This document shows positions 47,731-56,102 of a DNA stretch of 64,000 bases, piece by piece. Positions within the stretch are counted from its first letter, which is position 1. Each line of letters opens with the position of its first letter. The stretch is from Myxococcus terminator_A (GTDB taxonomy: Bacteria > Myxococcota > Myxococcia > Myxococcales > Myxococcaceae): contig JBLZWL010000022.1 in the NCBI GenBank assembly GCA_049194865.1, positions 124,001 through 188,000 of the forward strand, written 5' to 3'. The notes under the pieces are model-generated. The model had not been told where the DNA came from. It did not search any database and saw only the letters and a list, made by a program, of their open reading frames with translations. Made by a program: the position numbers and the translations under genes.

Positions 47731-48033
47731 ATGCGGTTCCTCCTGCGATTCCTGGCCGTGCTCCTCGTCCTGATGACGGGCGGCGTCTTTCAGACGCTGG
47801 CCTTCGCATCGGACACGCACGCCGACTGCGCGGAGGACGAAGACGACGAGTGCACCGACTGCGCTCCCAGTTGCGTCCTGTGCCCGTGCTGTCCGCTGAG
47901 GGCCACCCCGGCGCCGGTTCCCTTCATCGAGGACCTCGCCACCGCGCCCACTCCCCCCCCGGTGCCTGGCCGCGTGGACGAGCCGGTCCTCTCCGGACTG
48001 GCCGCCGACATCTTCCAGCCTCCTAGAGCCTGA
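47731..48033 (+). CDS. Small secreted cysteine-rich protein, candidate metal-binding
   Basis: The 100-residue product has a signal peptide (FLAVLLVLMTGGVFQTLAFA) and a short mature part. This holds a tight acidic-cysteine cluster, with cysteines at DC, EC, DC, SC, LC and PCC within about 25 residues, that would suit Cu or Zn binding. The C-terminal half is Pro-rich. It precedes the Cys/His-repeat protein and the RND efflux genes. No family is recognised, so the metal role is inferred from composition and location. Confidence 0.72.
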   Translation: MRFLLRFLAVLLVLMTGGVFQTLAFASDTHADCAEDEDDECTDCAPSCVLCPCCPLRATPAPVPFIEDLATAPTPPPVPGRVDEPVLSGLAADIFQPPRA

Positions 48034-48187
48034 CGCCTCCCTTCACGGGAGACGTGTGCCCTCCGCATGCCTCCTGGGCGTGCGACCGCACACGCGTTCT
48101 CGGTGCCTGAAGCCCTGTCCAACCGCCCCGCGTCCACTCGCGCGGGAATACCTCGCCGTGGGCGACCGCCCCGGCCGGAGCCTCCTC

Positions 48188-48460
48188 ATGCGTTCACTGC
48201 GTTCGCTGTCCGTGCTCGTCGCGCTGCTCACCGTCTCCCCTGTCCTGGCCGAAACGCCCAAGGCCCCCGAGAAGTCTCAGACCTCCGAAGCCGAGAAGCC
48301 CAAGTGCGAGCACGGCGTGCAGAAGTCCCTGTGCACGCGCTGCAACCCGAAGCTCGCCGCGGTCTTCAAGGCCAAGGGCGACTGGTGCGCGGAGCACGAG
48401 CGCCCCGAGTCCCAGTGCTCCCTCTGCCATCCCGACCTCGCCAAGAAGGGCGTGAAGTAG
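48188..48460 (+). CDS. Small periplasmic Cys/His-repeat protein of metal-efflux operon
   Basis: The ATG at 48188 follows GGAG and gives 90 residues with a signal peptide (SVLVALLTVSPVLAE). The mature protein carries two copies of a repeated motif, C-x-EH or C-EH near the front and C-x2-C-x-P at the end: KCEHGVQKSLCTRCNP and WCAEHERPESQCSLCHP. The same motif occurs four times in the next protein. This points to soluble metal binding or transfer to the adaptor. The next gene begins immediately after the stop. Confidence 0.8.
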   Translation: MRSLRSLSVLVALLTVSPVLAETPKAPEKSQTSEAEKPKCEHGVQKSLCTRCNPKLAAVFKAKGDWCAEHERPESQCSLCHPDLAKKGVK

Positions 48461-50017
48461 ATGTCCGCCTCCCGCGTCGGCCCGGTGATGCTGTGCGCCC
48501 TGCTCTGCATGAGCGCGGCGAGCTGCTCGAAGGAGTCCAAGCCCGCAGTGGCGGAGAAACCCTCCGCGTCGCGGGCCGTCGCGGGAGGCGCTTCCGCGCC
48601 CATTCCCCTGTGTGAGCACAAGGTGCCCGCGGAGCTGTGCACGCGGTGCACTCCTGACCTCATCGACGTCTTCAAGTCACAAGACGACTGGTGCGCGGAA
48701 CACGGAGTGCCAGAGTCACAGTGTTTCCAATGCAACCCGAACCTCACCTTCACCGCGAAGGCCACGGAGCCGAAGGACTGGTGCAAGGAGCACGCGGTCC
48801 CCGAGTCGAAGTGCACGAAGTGCCATCCAGCGCTCGTCGCGAAGTTCATCGAGGCCGGTGACTACTGTCGGGAGCATGGCTTCCCGGAGTCCGTTTGTCC
48901 GTACTGCCACCCGGACCTCGTGAAGGCCGCGGGCGCGGCGCCGCCCACCTTCCCCGAGCCGGGCACGCGCGTTCGACTCGCCTCGGCGGAGACCGCGATC
49001 GAGGCGGGCATCCAGACCCGGCGCGTGGTGAAGCGCCCCTTCGCGCGCACGCTGGAGGTCGTCGGGCAACTCGACTTCAACAACAACCGACGGGCCCAGC
49101 TCTCGACTCGCGGTGAAGCCCTCATCGTCGAAGTCCGAGCGGATGTCGGCGACGAGGTGAAGGCCGGGCAGCCGCTCGTGGTGGTGACGTCCGGCGCGGT
49201 GGGCGCGGACCAGGGGCGGCTCTCCTCGGCCCAGGCACGGGTGGAGGCCGCGCGAGCCGCGCTCACGCGCCAGCAATCACTCGTCGCGGGCGGCATCAGC
49301 GCACGCAAGAGCGTGGAGCAGGCCCAGGCGGACGTCGTCGCCGCCGAGGCCGAACGCGACGCGGCCCGCGCATCCCTCACTGCCTCCGGAGCCTCCGTCC
49401 ACAGTCAGCAGGGCACCTACGTGCTGACAGCGCCGTTCGCCGGCACCGTGGTGAGCCGCGATGCCGTCCCCGGACGACAGGTGGACGCGGGACAGACGCT
49501 CCTCCAGATCGCCGACCTGAGCACCCTGTGGGCCTTGCTCGAAGTGCCCGAAGCGGACGCCAGCGAGGTCCGCGCGGGCCAGCCCGTCACCCTCTCGTTC
49601 GAGAGCATGCCGGGAGAGACACGCGAGGCAACACTCACCCGCGTGGGAGCCTCCGTGGACCCGGCCACCCGCACGGTGCGCGCCCGCGTGGAGCTGCCCA
49701 ACCCCGAGGGCGCCCTCAAGGCGGGCCTCTTCCTCCGAGCCCGGGTGCAAGTGGCCGCCGAGCACCCCGCGCTGCTCGTGCCTCGCGAGGCCATTCAACG
49801 CGCGGAGGGCCGAACGCTCATCTTCGTGAAGAAGGACGCGGGCCTCTACGAGCCCGTCGCGGTGGAGCTGGGCGCCGGGACTCGTGAGGCGGTGGAGGTG
49901 GTGAAGGGCCTCTCCGAGGGACAGGAGGTCGTCACCACGGGCGCCTTCCTCCTCAAGACGGAGATCCTCAAGGAGTCCATCGGCGCGGGCTGCTGCGAGA
50001 CGTCGGAGGGCCCGTAA
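48461..50017 (+). CDS. RND efflux periplasmic adaptor (CusB/CzcB-like) with four Cys/His repeats
   Basis: The 518-residue lipoprotein (signal ending MSAASC) links an inner-membrane RND pump to an outer-membrane channel. Residues 45-155 hold four copies of the motif with EH and a terminal C-x2-C-x-P: LCEHKVPAELCTRCTP, WCAEHGVPESQCFQCNP, WCKEHAVPESKCTKCHP and YCREHGFPESVCPYCHP. The rest is a membrane-fusion-protein fold: LDFNNNRRAQLSTR, LIVEVRADVGDEVKAGQPLV, a coiled-coil hairpin, and VLTAPFAGTVVSRDAVPGRQV. It follows the small repeat protein directly and precedes the RND pump by five bases. The repeat region is likely a metal-capturing domain. Confidence 0.92.
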   Translation: MSASRVGPVMLCALLCMSAASCSKESKPAVAEKPSASRAVAGGASAPIPLCEHKVPAELCTRCTPDLIDVFKSQDDWCAEHGVPESQCFQCNPNLTFTAKATEPKDWCKEHAVPESKCTKCHPALVAKFIEAGDYCREHGFPESVCPYCHPDLVKAAGAAPPTFPEPGTRVRLASAETAIEAGIQTRRVVKRPFARTLEVVGQLDFNNNRRAQLSTRGEALIVEVRADVGDEVKAGQPLVVVTSGAVGADQGRLSSAQARVEAARAALTRQQSLVAGGISARKSVEQAQADVVAAEAERDAARASLTASGASVHSQQGTYVLTAPFAGTVVSRDAVPGRQVDAGQTLLQIADLSTLWALLEVPEADASEVRAGQPVTLSFESMPGETREATLTRVGASVDPATRTVRARVELPNPEGALKAGLFLRARVQVAAEHPALLVPREAIQRAEGRTLIFVKKDAGLYEPVAVELGAGTREAVEVVKGLSEGQEVVTTGAFLLKTEILKESIGAGCCETSEGP

Positions 50018-50022
50018 CCCCC

Positions 50023-53000
50023 ATGCTGACGCGAGTCATCGACTGGTCACTGGCGCATCGCGGGGCCGTCCTCCTTGGCACCCTGGTCCTCATCATCTCG
50101 GGGCTCTTGTCCTTCCACGCGCTGCCCATCGACGCCATCCCGGACACCACGCCCACGCAGGTGCAGGTGAACGCCGTGGCGCCAGCCCTCACACCCATCG
50201 AGGTGGAGCGGCAGCTCACCATCCCCATCGAACAATCCCTCGCGGGACTGCCGCGCCTGAGCGAGCTGCGCTCCATCTCCAAGTTCGGCCTGTCCCAGGT
50301 GACGCTCCAGTTCAGTGACGGCACGGACCTGTGGTTCGCCCGACAGCAGGTCGCCGAGCGGCTCGGCCGGGTGGAGGTTCCCACGGGCATCGAGCGCCCT
50401 TCACTGGGGCCCGTGGCCACCGGACTGGGCGAGGTCTTCCACTACCTCGTCAAGAGCCGCACGAAGAGCCTCGAGGAGCTGCGCACGCTGCATGACGGGG
50501 TCATCGCGCCACGGCTGCGCGGAGTGCCCGGCGTCGCCGAAGTGAATGCCTGGGGCGGAGAAGAGAAGCAGTGGCACGTCGTGGTGGAGCCGCGCCGCCT
50601 GCAACAGTTCAACCTCTCCCTCCAGGACGTCTACCGCGCGCTGGAGGAGAACAACGCGAACGTGGGCGGCGGAGTGGTGGAGCGCGGAGGCGCGGCGAGC
50701 CTCGTCCTCGGCGTCGGGATTCTGGAGAGCGGCAAGGCCGTCGAGGACGTCGTCGTCGCGGCGCACGAGGGCGTGCCGGTGCGCATCCGGGACGTGGCCC
50801 GCGTGGAGGTGGGCCACGAAATCCGACGGGGTGCCACCACGGCCGACGGTGAAGGCGAGGCCGTCCTGGGCCTGGGCTTCATGCTCATCGGTGAGAACTC
50901 CCACACGGTGACGCAGGCGTTGGCGCAGCGGCTCGACGAGGTGAAGCGCGCCCTGCCCCAGGACGTCTCCGTGGAGCCCGTCTACGAGCGCACCGAGTTG
51001 GTGGACCACGTGTTGCGCACGGTGCGCACGAACCTGATGGAAGGCGCGCTGCTCGTCATCGCCGTGCTCTTCTTCTTCCTGGGCAACTGGCGCGCGGGGC
51101 TCATCGTCGCGGCGGCCATTCCCCTGTCGCTGCTGTTCGCCTTCAACGCGATGCTGCAATTCGGCATCGTCGGCACCCTGATGTCACTGGGCGCCATCGA
51201 CTTCGGGCTCGTCGTCGACTCGTCCGTCATCCTCGTGGAGAACGCGGAGCGGCGGCTCGCCGAGGCCAAGGGGAGCCGCTCCCTCCTCGAAGTGGTGCGC
51301 GACGCCGCTGTCGAGGTGCGCGGCCCCACCCTCTTCGGTGAGCTCATCATCCTGGTGGTGTACCTGCCCCTCCTCGCGCTGGAGGGCGTGGAGGGGAAGC
51401 TGTTCCGCCCCATGGCGCTCACCGTCATCTTCGCCCTGCTGGGCAGCGCATTGCTCTCCATGACGCTGATGCCGGTGCTGGCGTCCTTCGCGTTGAAGCG
51501 CGGTGGAGGACCTCACCGCGAGCCGCGCCTCGTCGCCTTCCTCAAGCGCTGCTACCAGCCGGTCCTCGACCTGGCGCTGGCGCATACCCGGGCGGTCCTC
51601 GTCGGCGCGAGTCTGCTCGTCGTGGGTGCGCTCGCCGCGGCCACGCAGCTTGGCAGCGAATTCGTTCCACGGCTCTCCGAAGGCACGCTCGTCATCAACA
51701 CCGTGCGACTGGCCGAGGTGTCCCTCACCGAGTCCATCCGCTACGGCACGCAGCTTGAGAAGGTGCTCCTCACCCGCTTCCCCGACGAGGTGCGGCGCGT
51801 GTGGACGCGCACCGGTACGGCGGAGGTGGCCACGGACCCGATGGGCATCGAGCTGTCCGATGTCTTCATCACCCTGACACCACGGGAGACCTGGAAGCGC
51901 GCGGAGACCCAGGACGAGCTGGTCGCGGAGATGCGGGCGGAGCTGGCGGACATGCCAGGGATGCGCATGGCGTTCCTCCAGCCCATCGAGATGCGCGTCA
52001 ACGAGATGATCGCCGGCGTGCGCGGCGACGTGGGCATCAAGCTCTTCGGCGACGACCTGGACATCTTGAAGGCCAAGGCCCGCGAGCTGGAGGGACTGGT
52101 GAAGTCGCTCCCAGGCGCCACCGAGGTCACCGTGGAGCAGCTCACCGGGCAGCCCGTGCTCGAGGTGACGGTGGACCGGGAGGCGGTGGCCCGTCACGGC
52201 ATCTCCACTCGCGCGGTGCTCGATGTGGTGGAGGCGGTGGGCACCCGCACCGTGGGCGAGGTGCGCGAAGGCGAGCGGCGCTTCGACCTGGCCGTGCGTC
52301 TCTCCGAGGAGTATCGGAACGACCCGGCGATGCTGGCCACGATACCGGTGACCGCACCGGGTGGAGCCCGCGTGCCACTGGGCCGGCTGGCCCGCATCCG
52401 TGAGGTCTCAGGTCCCTCCACGCTCCAGCGCGAGTGGGGCAAGCGTCGCATCGTCGTCCAGGCCAACGTGCGGGACAGGGACCTTGGCGGCTTCGTCGAT
52501 GAGCTGCGCCGCGCCCTGGATGAAAAGCTGGAGCTTCCCGCCGGCTACTACGTTCGCTTCGGCGGACAGTTCGAGCACCTGGAGCGAGCCCAGGCGCGCC
52601 TGCTCATCGTCGTGCCCCTGGCGCTGGCCCTCATCTTCTTCCTGCTCTACCTCACGTATCGGCGCGTCCTGGATGCGGTGCGCATCTTCGCGGGCGTGCC
52701 CTTCGCGATGGTGGGCGGCGTGCTCGCGCTCCTGCTGCGGGGCATGCCCTTCTCCATCTCCGCCGCCGTGGGCTTCATCGCCCTGTCCGGTGTCTCGGTG
52801 CTGGGAGACATGGTGCTCGTCTCGCGCGTGCGGACATTGCTCGCGGAAGGTCACGCGCTGGGCGACGCGCTCCGTGAAGCAGCCCTCTCGCGCCTGCGGC
52901 CCGTGCTGATGACAGCCGCGGTGGCCGCCATCGGGTTCCTGCCCATGGCGCTCAATACGGGCGTGGGCGCCGAGGTCCAACGCCCCCTCGCCACCGTCGT

Positions 53001-53151
53001 CATCGGCGGCATCCTCTCCTCCACCCTCCTCACCCTCGTCGTCCTCCCCGTCCTCTACGCCGTGTTCGGAGCCGGACGACAACAGCCCCCGCAGCGCCTG
53101 GAGGAAGCCGTCCCGCCCCCTCTCGCCTCGAACAGGTCAGCGGCGAGCTGA
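50023..53151 (+). CDS. Heavy-metal RND efflux pump (CusA/CzcA family)
   Basis: The 1,042-residue inner-membrane protein exports metal ions by proton antiport together with the preceding adaptor. It has the 12-helix RND layout: an N-terminal helix with RGAVLLGTLVLIISGLLSF, a porter domain, and the acidic proton-relay region in the fourth helix (IDFGLVVDSSVILVEN, as DFGxxVD). The family signature PIDAIPDTTPTQVQV near the start marks the heavy-metal (HME) subfamily, which handles Cu/Ag or Zn/Co/Cd. Metal specificity cannot be read. No outer-membrane channel gene is adjacent. Confidence 0.94.
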   Translation: MLTRVIDWSLAHRGAVLLGTLVLIISGLLSFHALPIDAIPDTTPTQVQVNAVAPALTPIEVERQLTIPIEQSLAGLPRLSELRSISKFGLSQVTLQFSDGTDLWFARQQVAERLGRVEVPTGIERPSLGPVATGLGEVFHYLVKSRTKSLEELRTLHDGVIAPRLRGVPGVAEVNAWGGEEKQWHVVVEPRRLQQFNLSLQDVYRALEENNANVGGGVVERGGAASLVLGVGILESGKAVEDVVVAAHEGVPVRIRDVARVEVGHEIRRGATTADGEGEAVLGLGFMLIGENSHTVTQALAQRLDEVKRALPQDVSVEPVYERTELVDHVLRTVRTNLMEGALLVIAVLFFFLGNWRAGLIVAAAIPLSLLFAFNAMLQFGIVGTLMSLGAIDFGLVVDSSVILVENAERRLAEAKGSRSLLEVVRDAAVEVRGPTLFGELIILVVYLPLLALEGVEGKLFRPMALTVIFALLGSALLSMTLMPVLASFALKRGGGPHREPRLVAFLKRCYQPVLDLALAHTRAVLVGASLLVVGALAAATQLGSEFVPRLSEGTLVINTVRLAEVSLTESIRYGTQLEKVLLTRFPDEVRRVWTRTGTAEVATDPMGIELSDVFITLTPRETWKRAETQDELVAEMRAELADMPGMRMAFLQPIEMRVNEMIAGVRGDVGIKLFGDDLDILKAKARELEGLVKSLPGATEVTVEQLTGQPVLEVTVDREAVARHGISTRAVLDVVEAVGTRTVGEVREGERRFDLAVRLSEEYRNDPAMLATIPVTAPGGARVPLGRLARIREVSGPSTLQREWGKRRIVVQANVRDRDLGGFVDELRRALDEKLELPAGYYVRFGGQFEHLERAQARLLIVVPLALALIFFLLYLTYRRVLDAVRIFAGVPFAMVGGVLALLLRGMPFSISAAVGFIALSGVSVLGDMVLVSRVRTLLAEGHALGDALREAALSRLRPVLMTAAVAAIGFLPMALNTGVGAEVQRPLATVVIGGILSSTLLTLVVLPVLYAVFGAGRQQPPQRLEEAVPPPLASNRSAAS

Positions 53152-53398
53152 CCCACCTGCTCGGGCAGGTCCGTCCCTGGATGGACTACCGCGTCGAGCA
53201 GCGATCACTCGCCCTACCCATCGGGCCAGGAGCGCGTCGCCTCCATGACCTGGCAGGTTCGGCGGGTTTCACCCAACCGACAGAATTGTGGATTCCTCAC
53301 TGTCACGTGATTCCGGGTTCAGGTGCACTGCGCTTATTTTGGCGTCAACGGCATCTCGGTGACGGCACCTGGGCAAGTCGAAGCACGGGGGACGCGGC

Positions 53399-53993
53399 AT
53401 GGTCAGTCCGAGGACGGCACCGATCCGGACAGGCAACACGAGCATCTTCACGCTGAAGCAACGACGCCTGCACATCATCCTGTTGGACCCGAGGGAGAGA
53501 CCCTACGCGGGACGTGAGTATGTCCTGCGCGTGGGACGCACCGAGCACTGCGGAACGACAGCGCCCGACGGCTCGCTCTCGCACGAGGTGCCCGGCCTCG
53601 CCACCGGCGAGCTGCTGCTGCACCTGCCCCCACCCGACCCTGGCCCCGATGAGCCACCCACTCCGGTGGCGACCCGGCCCGGCCAACCCCCACGCTATCC
53701 CCCGTCCATCGTCGCCAGTGACTTCATGGACACGCACGCCCCAGCGGAGTCCCCGCCCGATCTGCTGAGCTGGGCGCTGCACCTCGAATCCCCCGCGACG
53801 TTCGACTGCCGACGCGATGACGGCGGCCCAGGAGCGACTGCACAACCTGGGCTTCCTCATCGAAGGCGAGCGCGGCGCACCGGGGCCCCGCACCCGCGCC
53901 GCCGTGCGCGCCTTCCAGCGCCACCATGGACTCGCTGAAACAGGGCAGCTCGCCGACGTGCAACGCGAGCTGATTCGCCGCCACGACACGTGA
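53399..53993 (+). pseudogene. Frameshifted peptidoglycan-binding-domain protein (T6SS-effector-associated type)
   Basis: The frame from ATG 53399 encodes a small beta domain (LHIILLDPRERPYAGREYVLRVG) and runs to a stop at 53938. After WALHLESPATFD its translation turns into Arg/Pro-rich nonsense. The coding continues in the next frame from about 53,800 to the stop at 53993 as a peptidoglycan-binding domain (AAQERLHNLGFL, GPRTRAAVRAFQRHHGL). The switch lies between about 53,769 and 53,816, because the second frame has a stop at 53766. A single base gain or loss explains it; sequencing error, true decay or a programmed shift are possible. A 58-residue separate ORF from ATG 53817 is the alternative. 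The intact parent would be an envelope-targeting cargo partner. Confidence 0.75.
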
Positions 53994-54002
53994 GCCCCCG
54001 CC

Positions 54003-56102
54003 ATGGCACGCCTCGCGCTCTCGGCCCATGTCGCGCTCACTCCTCCCAGTGGACGCAATCGCAACCGGCTTCGTCTCGCCAGCTTCGGCGTCACGGACTT
54101 CCGGCTCTCCATTCCCGGCGGCGCCACTTCGCGCTTCCACCGCCCCGGACTTCCCTCGCCCACCACCGAGGCGCCCAAGGACGACTTCCACTTCGTGCCC
54201 GAGGTGGAGCCCGCGGAGCTGACGTATCACCTCTCCAATGACGCCAACCTCGTGCGCGTCGGCCGCCTGGAGCTGTTCACCCGCCACGCGAAGAAACCCC
54301 TGTGGACCCGAGACCTGTCCGCCGAGGAGCTCACGGGCGGCGAGCACCACCTGCCCTGGGACGGCACCGTCACCGCGTGCGAGGCCTTTCCCGACGGCGT
54401 CGTCACCGTGGAGCACTCGCCGTACAAGCTCAAGCTGACGCTCCAGGGCTCGGGCCTCGCGGAGTGCCCCGTGGCGTGGACGTACTTCCATGTCCTGGTG
54501 GATGGGATTGAGCTGGAGCTGGGTGACTCCCGCGTGCTCTCGCGCCAGAGGGACCGCGACGTGGCGACCGCGCTCGGACGGCTTCCCTCGGACGCGGAGC
54601 GGGCGGAGATTCGCCTCGTCAGCAACCTCTTCAAGACGCGCAGCGCGGAGATGGGCGACGACACCGACTTCCAGCAGTACCGCCGCGCCTGGGGCATGGG
54701 GCCCGATGTCCCCATCTTCGCCCGCGCGTGGCTCAAGGACTCACAGAACCGGCGCGTCGATGCACCGCGCGCACTCGGCAGGGTGCGCTTCCTCTGGGAC
54801 TGGGAAGACGACGCAGAGGACCTCACCTCGCACTCGCCGCTCGCCCGCGCCTACCTGGAGCACGCGCTGGCGCGCCAATGTCAGACATCGCGCCCCAAGG
54901 GCGACAACGCCCACCGCGACGTGGGCGGCAAGCGCGGCCAGCCCAGCGCCACGGTGTTTCCAAGGCAGCCGGGTTACACACCCCAAGCCGAGCCACGGGA
55001 CGGTGAGTTTCCCTTCCGCGTCGTCCCGTGCACGAAGCGCAAGTGGGCGGCGTACAGCCTGCCGTGGACGAGCGGCGCCTTCGCGGGGCGCACGGGTGTG
55101 GTGTTCCAGCCCTCGCGCATCGCCGGAGATGCGTGGCGTGTGACGGTGCAGCTTGCCTATGACAAGCGGAAGGACGGAGGTGTCGTCCTGGACATGGAGT
55201 GCGACGCGCCCCTCCCCGCCGCCGTGCGAGCCCGCACCGGCATCTTCGAGTCCTGGCGCGAGGTCCACATCGCCCGCGTCCTGCGCAAGCACCCGACTGT
55301 CACCGGCGTCAGTCTGGCCGACGTCCAACAACGCTTCGCCCGAGCCTTCCTCCGACTGGAGGACCGCAGCGGCGGCGTCACCGCCATGGACGCGGTCACC
55401 TACAACGCACGCATCGCCCGTGCCGTCGCCGCCATGTCCCCGGAGGTCCGCGCCGCCATCGACCCCGCCGTGGACCAATACACCGCGGGCCCGCATGCCC
55501 TCACATTTCGCACCTACCCGAACTTTCTCGACGAAGTGAAGCGGAGGCGAGGCGGGAGTCGCACGCTTGTGTCTCGTTGGCTCCTTCCCGGCAAGGTCGC
55601 GAGCACGGACAACAAGGAACACGCGTACCATCGTCTCTGTAAGGACTGGGCGAAGAGCATCCTGGTCATGGCCTTCGACGAGCCCACCGGTGACACGCCG
55701 GGCATCGTGCTCTTGCAGTTCGACGGCCTCTACAACCTGGAAACAGAACCCGGAGGCAGCCGAGTCAATGGATTCTCCCAGGAGTTTCCCTCGCAGGACC
55801 GCGCTCGCTGCGCCGTCGTGCAATGCGGGACGGCGAGGAACTACAGCGGCGGCGCCAACTCGCTCGTGCAGACCATCGCCCATGAGGTCGGCCATCAGCT
55901 CTTCCTGCCCCATGCCCCCTTCCCCATCCACCGCGTGCCCACGGGCGCGATGACCGAACAACATGACCAGGACGGGACCGACTGTCTGATGGGTTACGAC
56001 TTTTCGGTGGAGCGAAGGTTCTGTGGCATGTGCCTGCTACGACTGCGGGGCTGGAACAAACAAGCGCTGAGCAGCATCGGAAGTCGGAACGCCCGGCCAT
56101 GA
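54003..56102 (+). CDS. Large protein with metzincin-type metalloprotease motif, possible effector
   Basis: The 699-residue product has no signal peptide. The N-terminal half is beta-rich, with segments such as LWTRDLSAEELTGGEHHLPW. Near the C-terminus is an apparent zinc protease site AHEVGHQLFLPHA (His627, Glu628, His631, His637, as HExxHxxxxxH) followed by a Met-turn-like CLMGYDFS. The usual Gly in the HExxHxxGxxH pattern is replaced by Phe. The gene starts ten bases after the frameshifted peptidoglycan-binding gene, and the next gene overlaps its stop (ATGA). The arrangement resembles a type VI effector with its recruiting and protective partners; no secretion gene is nearby to prove it. 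Confidence 0.75.
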   Translation: MARLALSAHVALTPPSGRNRNRLRLASFGVTDFRLSIPGGATSRFHRPGLPSPTTEAPKDDFHFVPEVEPAELTYHLSNDANLVRVGRLELFTRHAKKPLWTRDLSAEELTGGEHHLPWDGTVTACEAFPDGVVTVEHSPYKLKLTLQGSGLAECPVAWTYFHVLVDGIELELGDSRVLSRQRDRDVATALGRLPSDAERAEIRLVSNLFKTRSAEMGDDTDFQQYRRAWGMGPDVPIFARAWLKDSQNRRVDAPRALGRVRFLWDWEDDAEDLTSHSPLARAYLEHALARQCQTSRPKGDNAHRDVGGKRGQPSATVFPRQPGYTPQAEPRDGEFPFRVVPCTKRKWAAYSLPWTSGAFAGRTGVVFQPSRIAGDAWRVTVQLAYDKRKDGGVVLDMECDAPLPAAVRARTGIFESWREVHIARVLRKHPTVTGVSLADVQQRFARAFLRLEDRSGGVTAMDAVTYNARIARAVAAMSPEVRAAIDPAVDQYTAGPHALTFRTYPNFLDEVKRRRGGSRTLVSRWLLPGKVASTDNKEHAYHRLCKDWAKSILVMAFDEPTGDTPGIVLLQFDGLYNLETEPGGSRVNGFSQEFPSQDRARCAVVQCGTARNYSGGANSLVQTIAHEVGHQLFLPHAPFPIHRVPTGAMTEQHDQDGTDCLMGYDFSVERRFCGMCLLRLRGWNKQALSSIGSRNARP

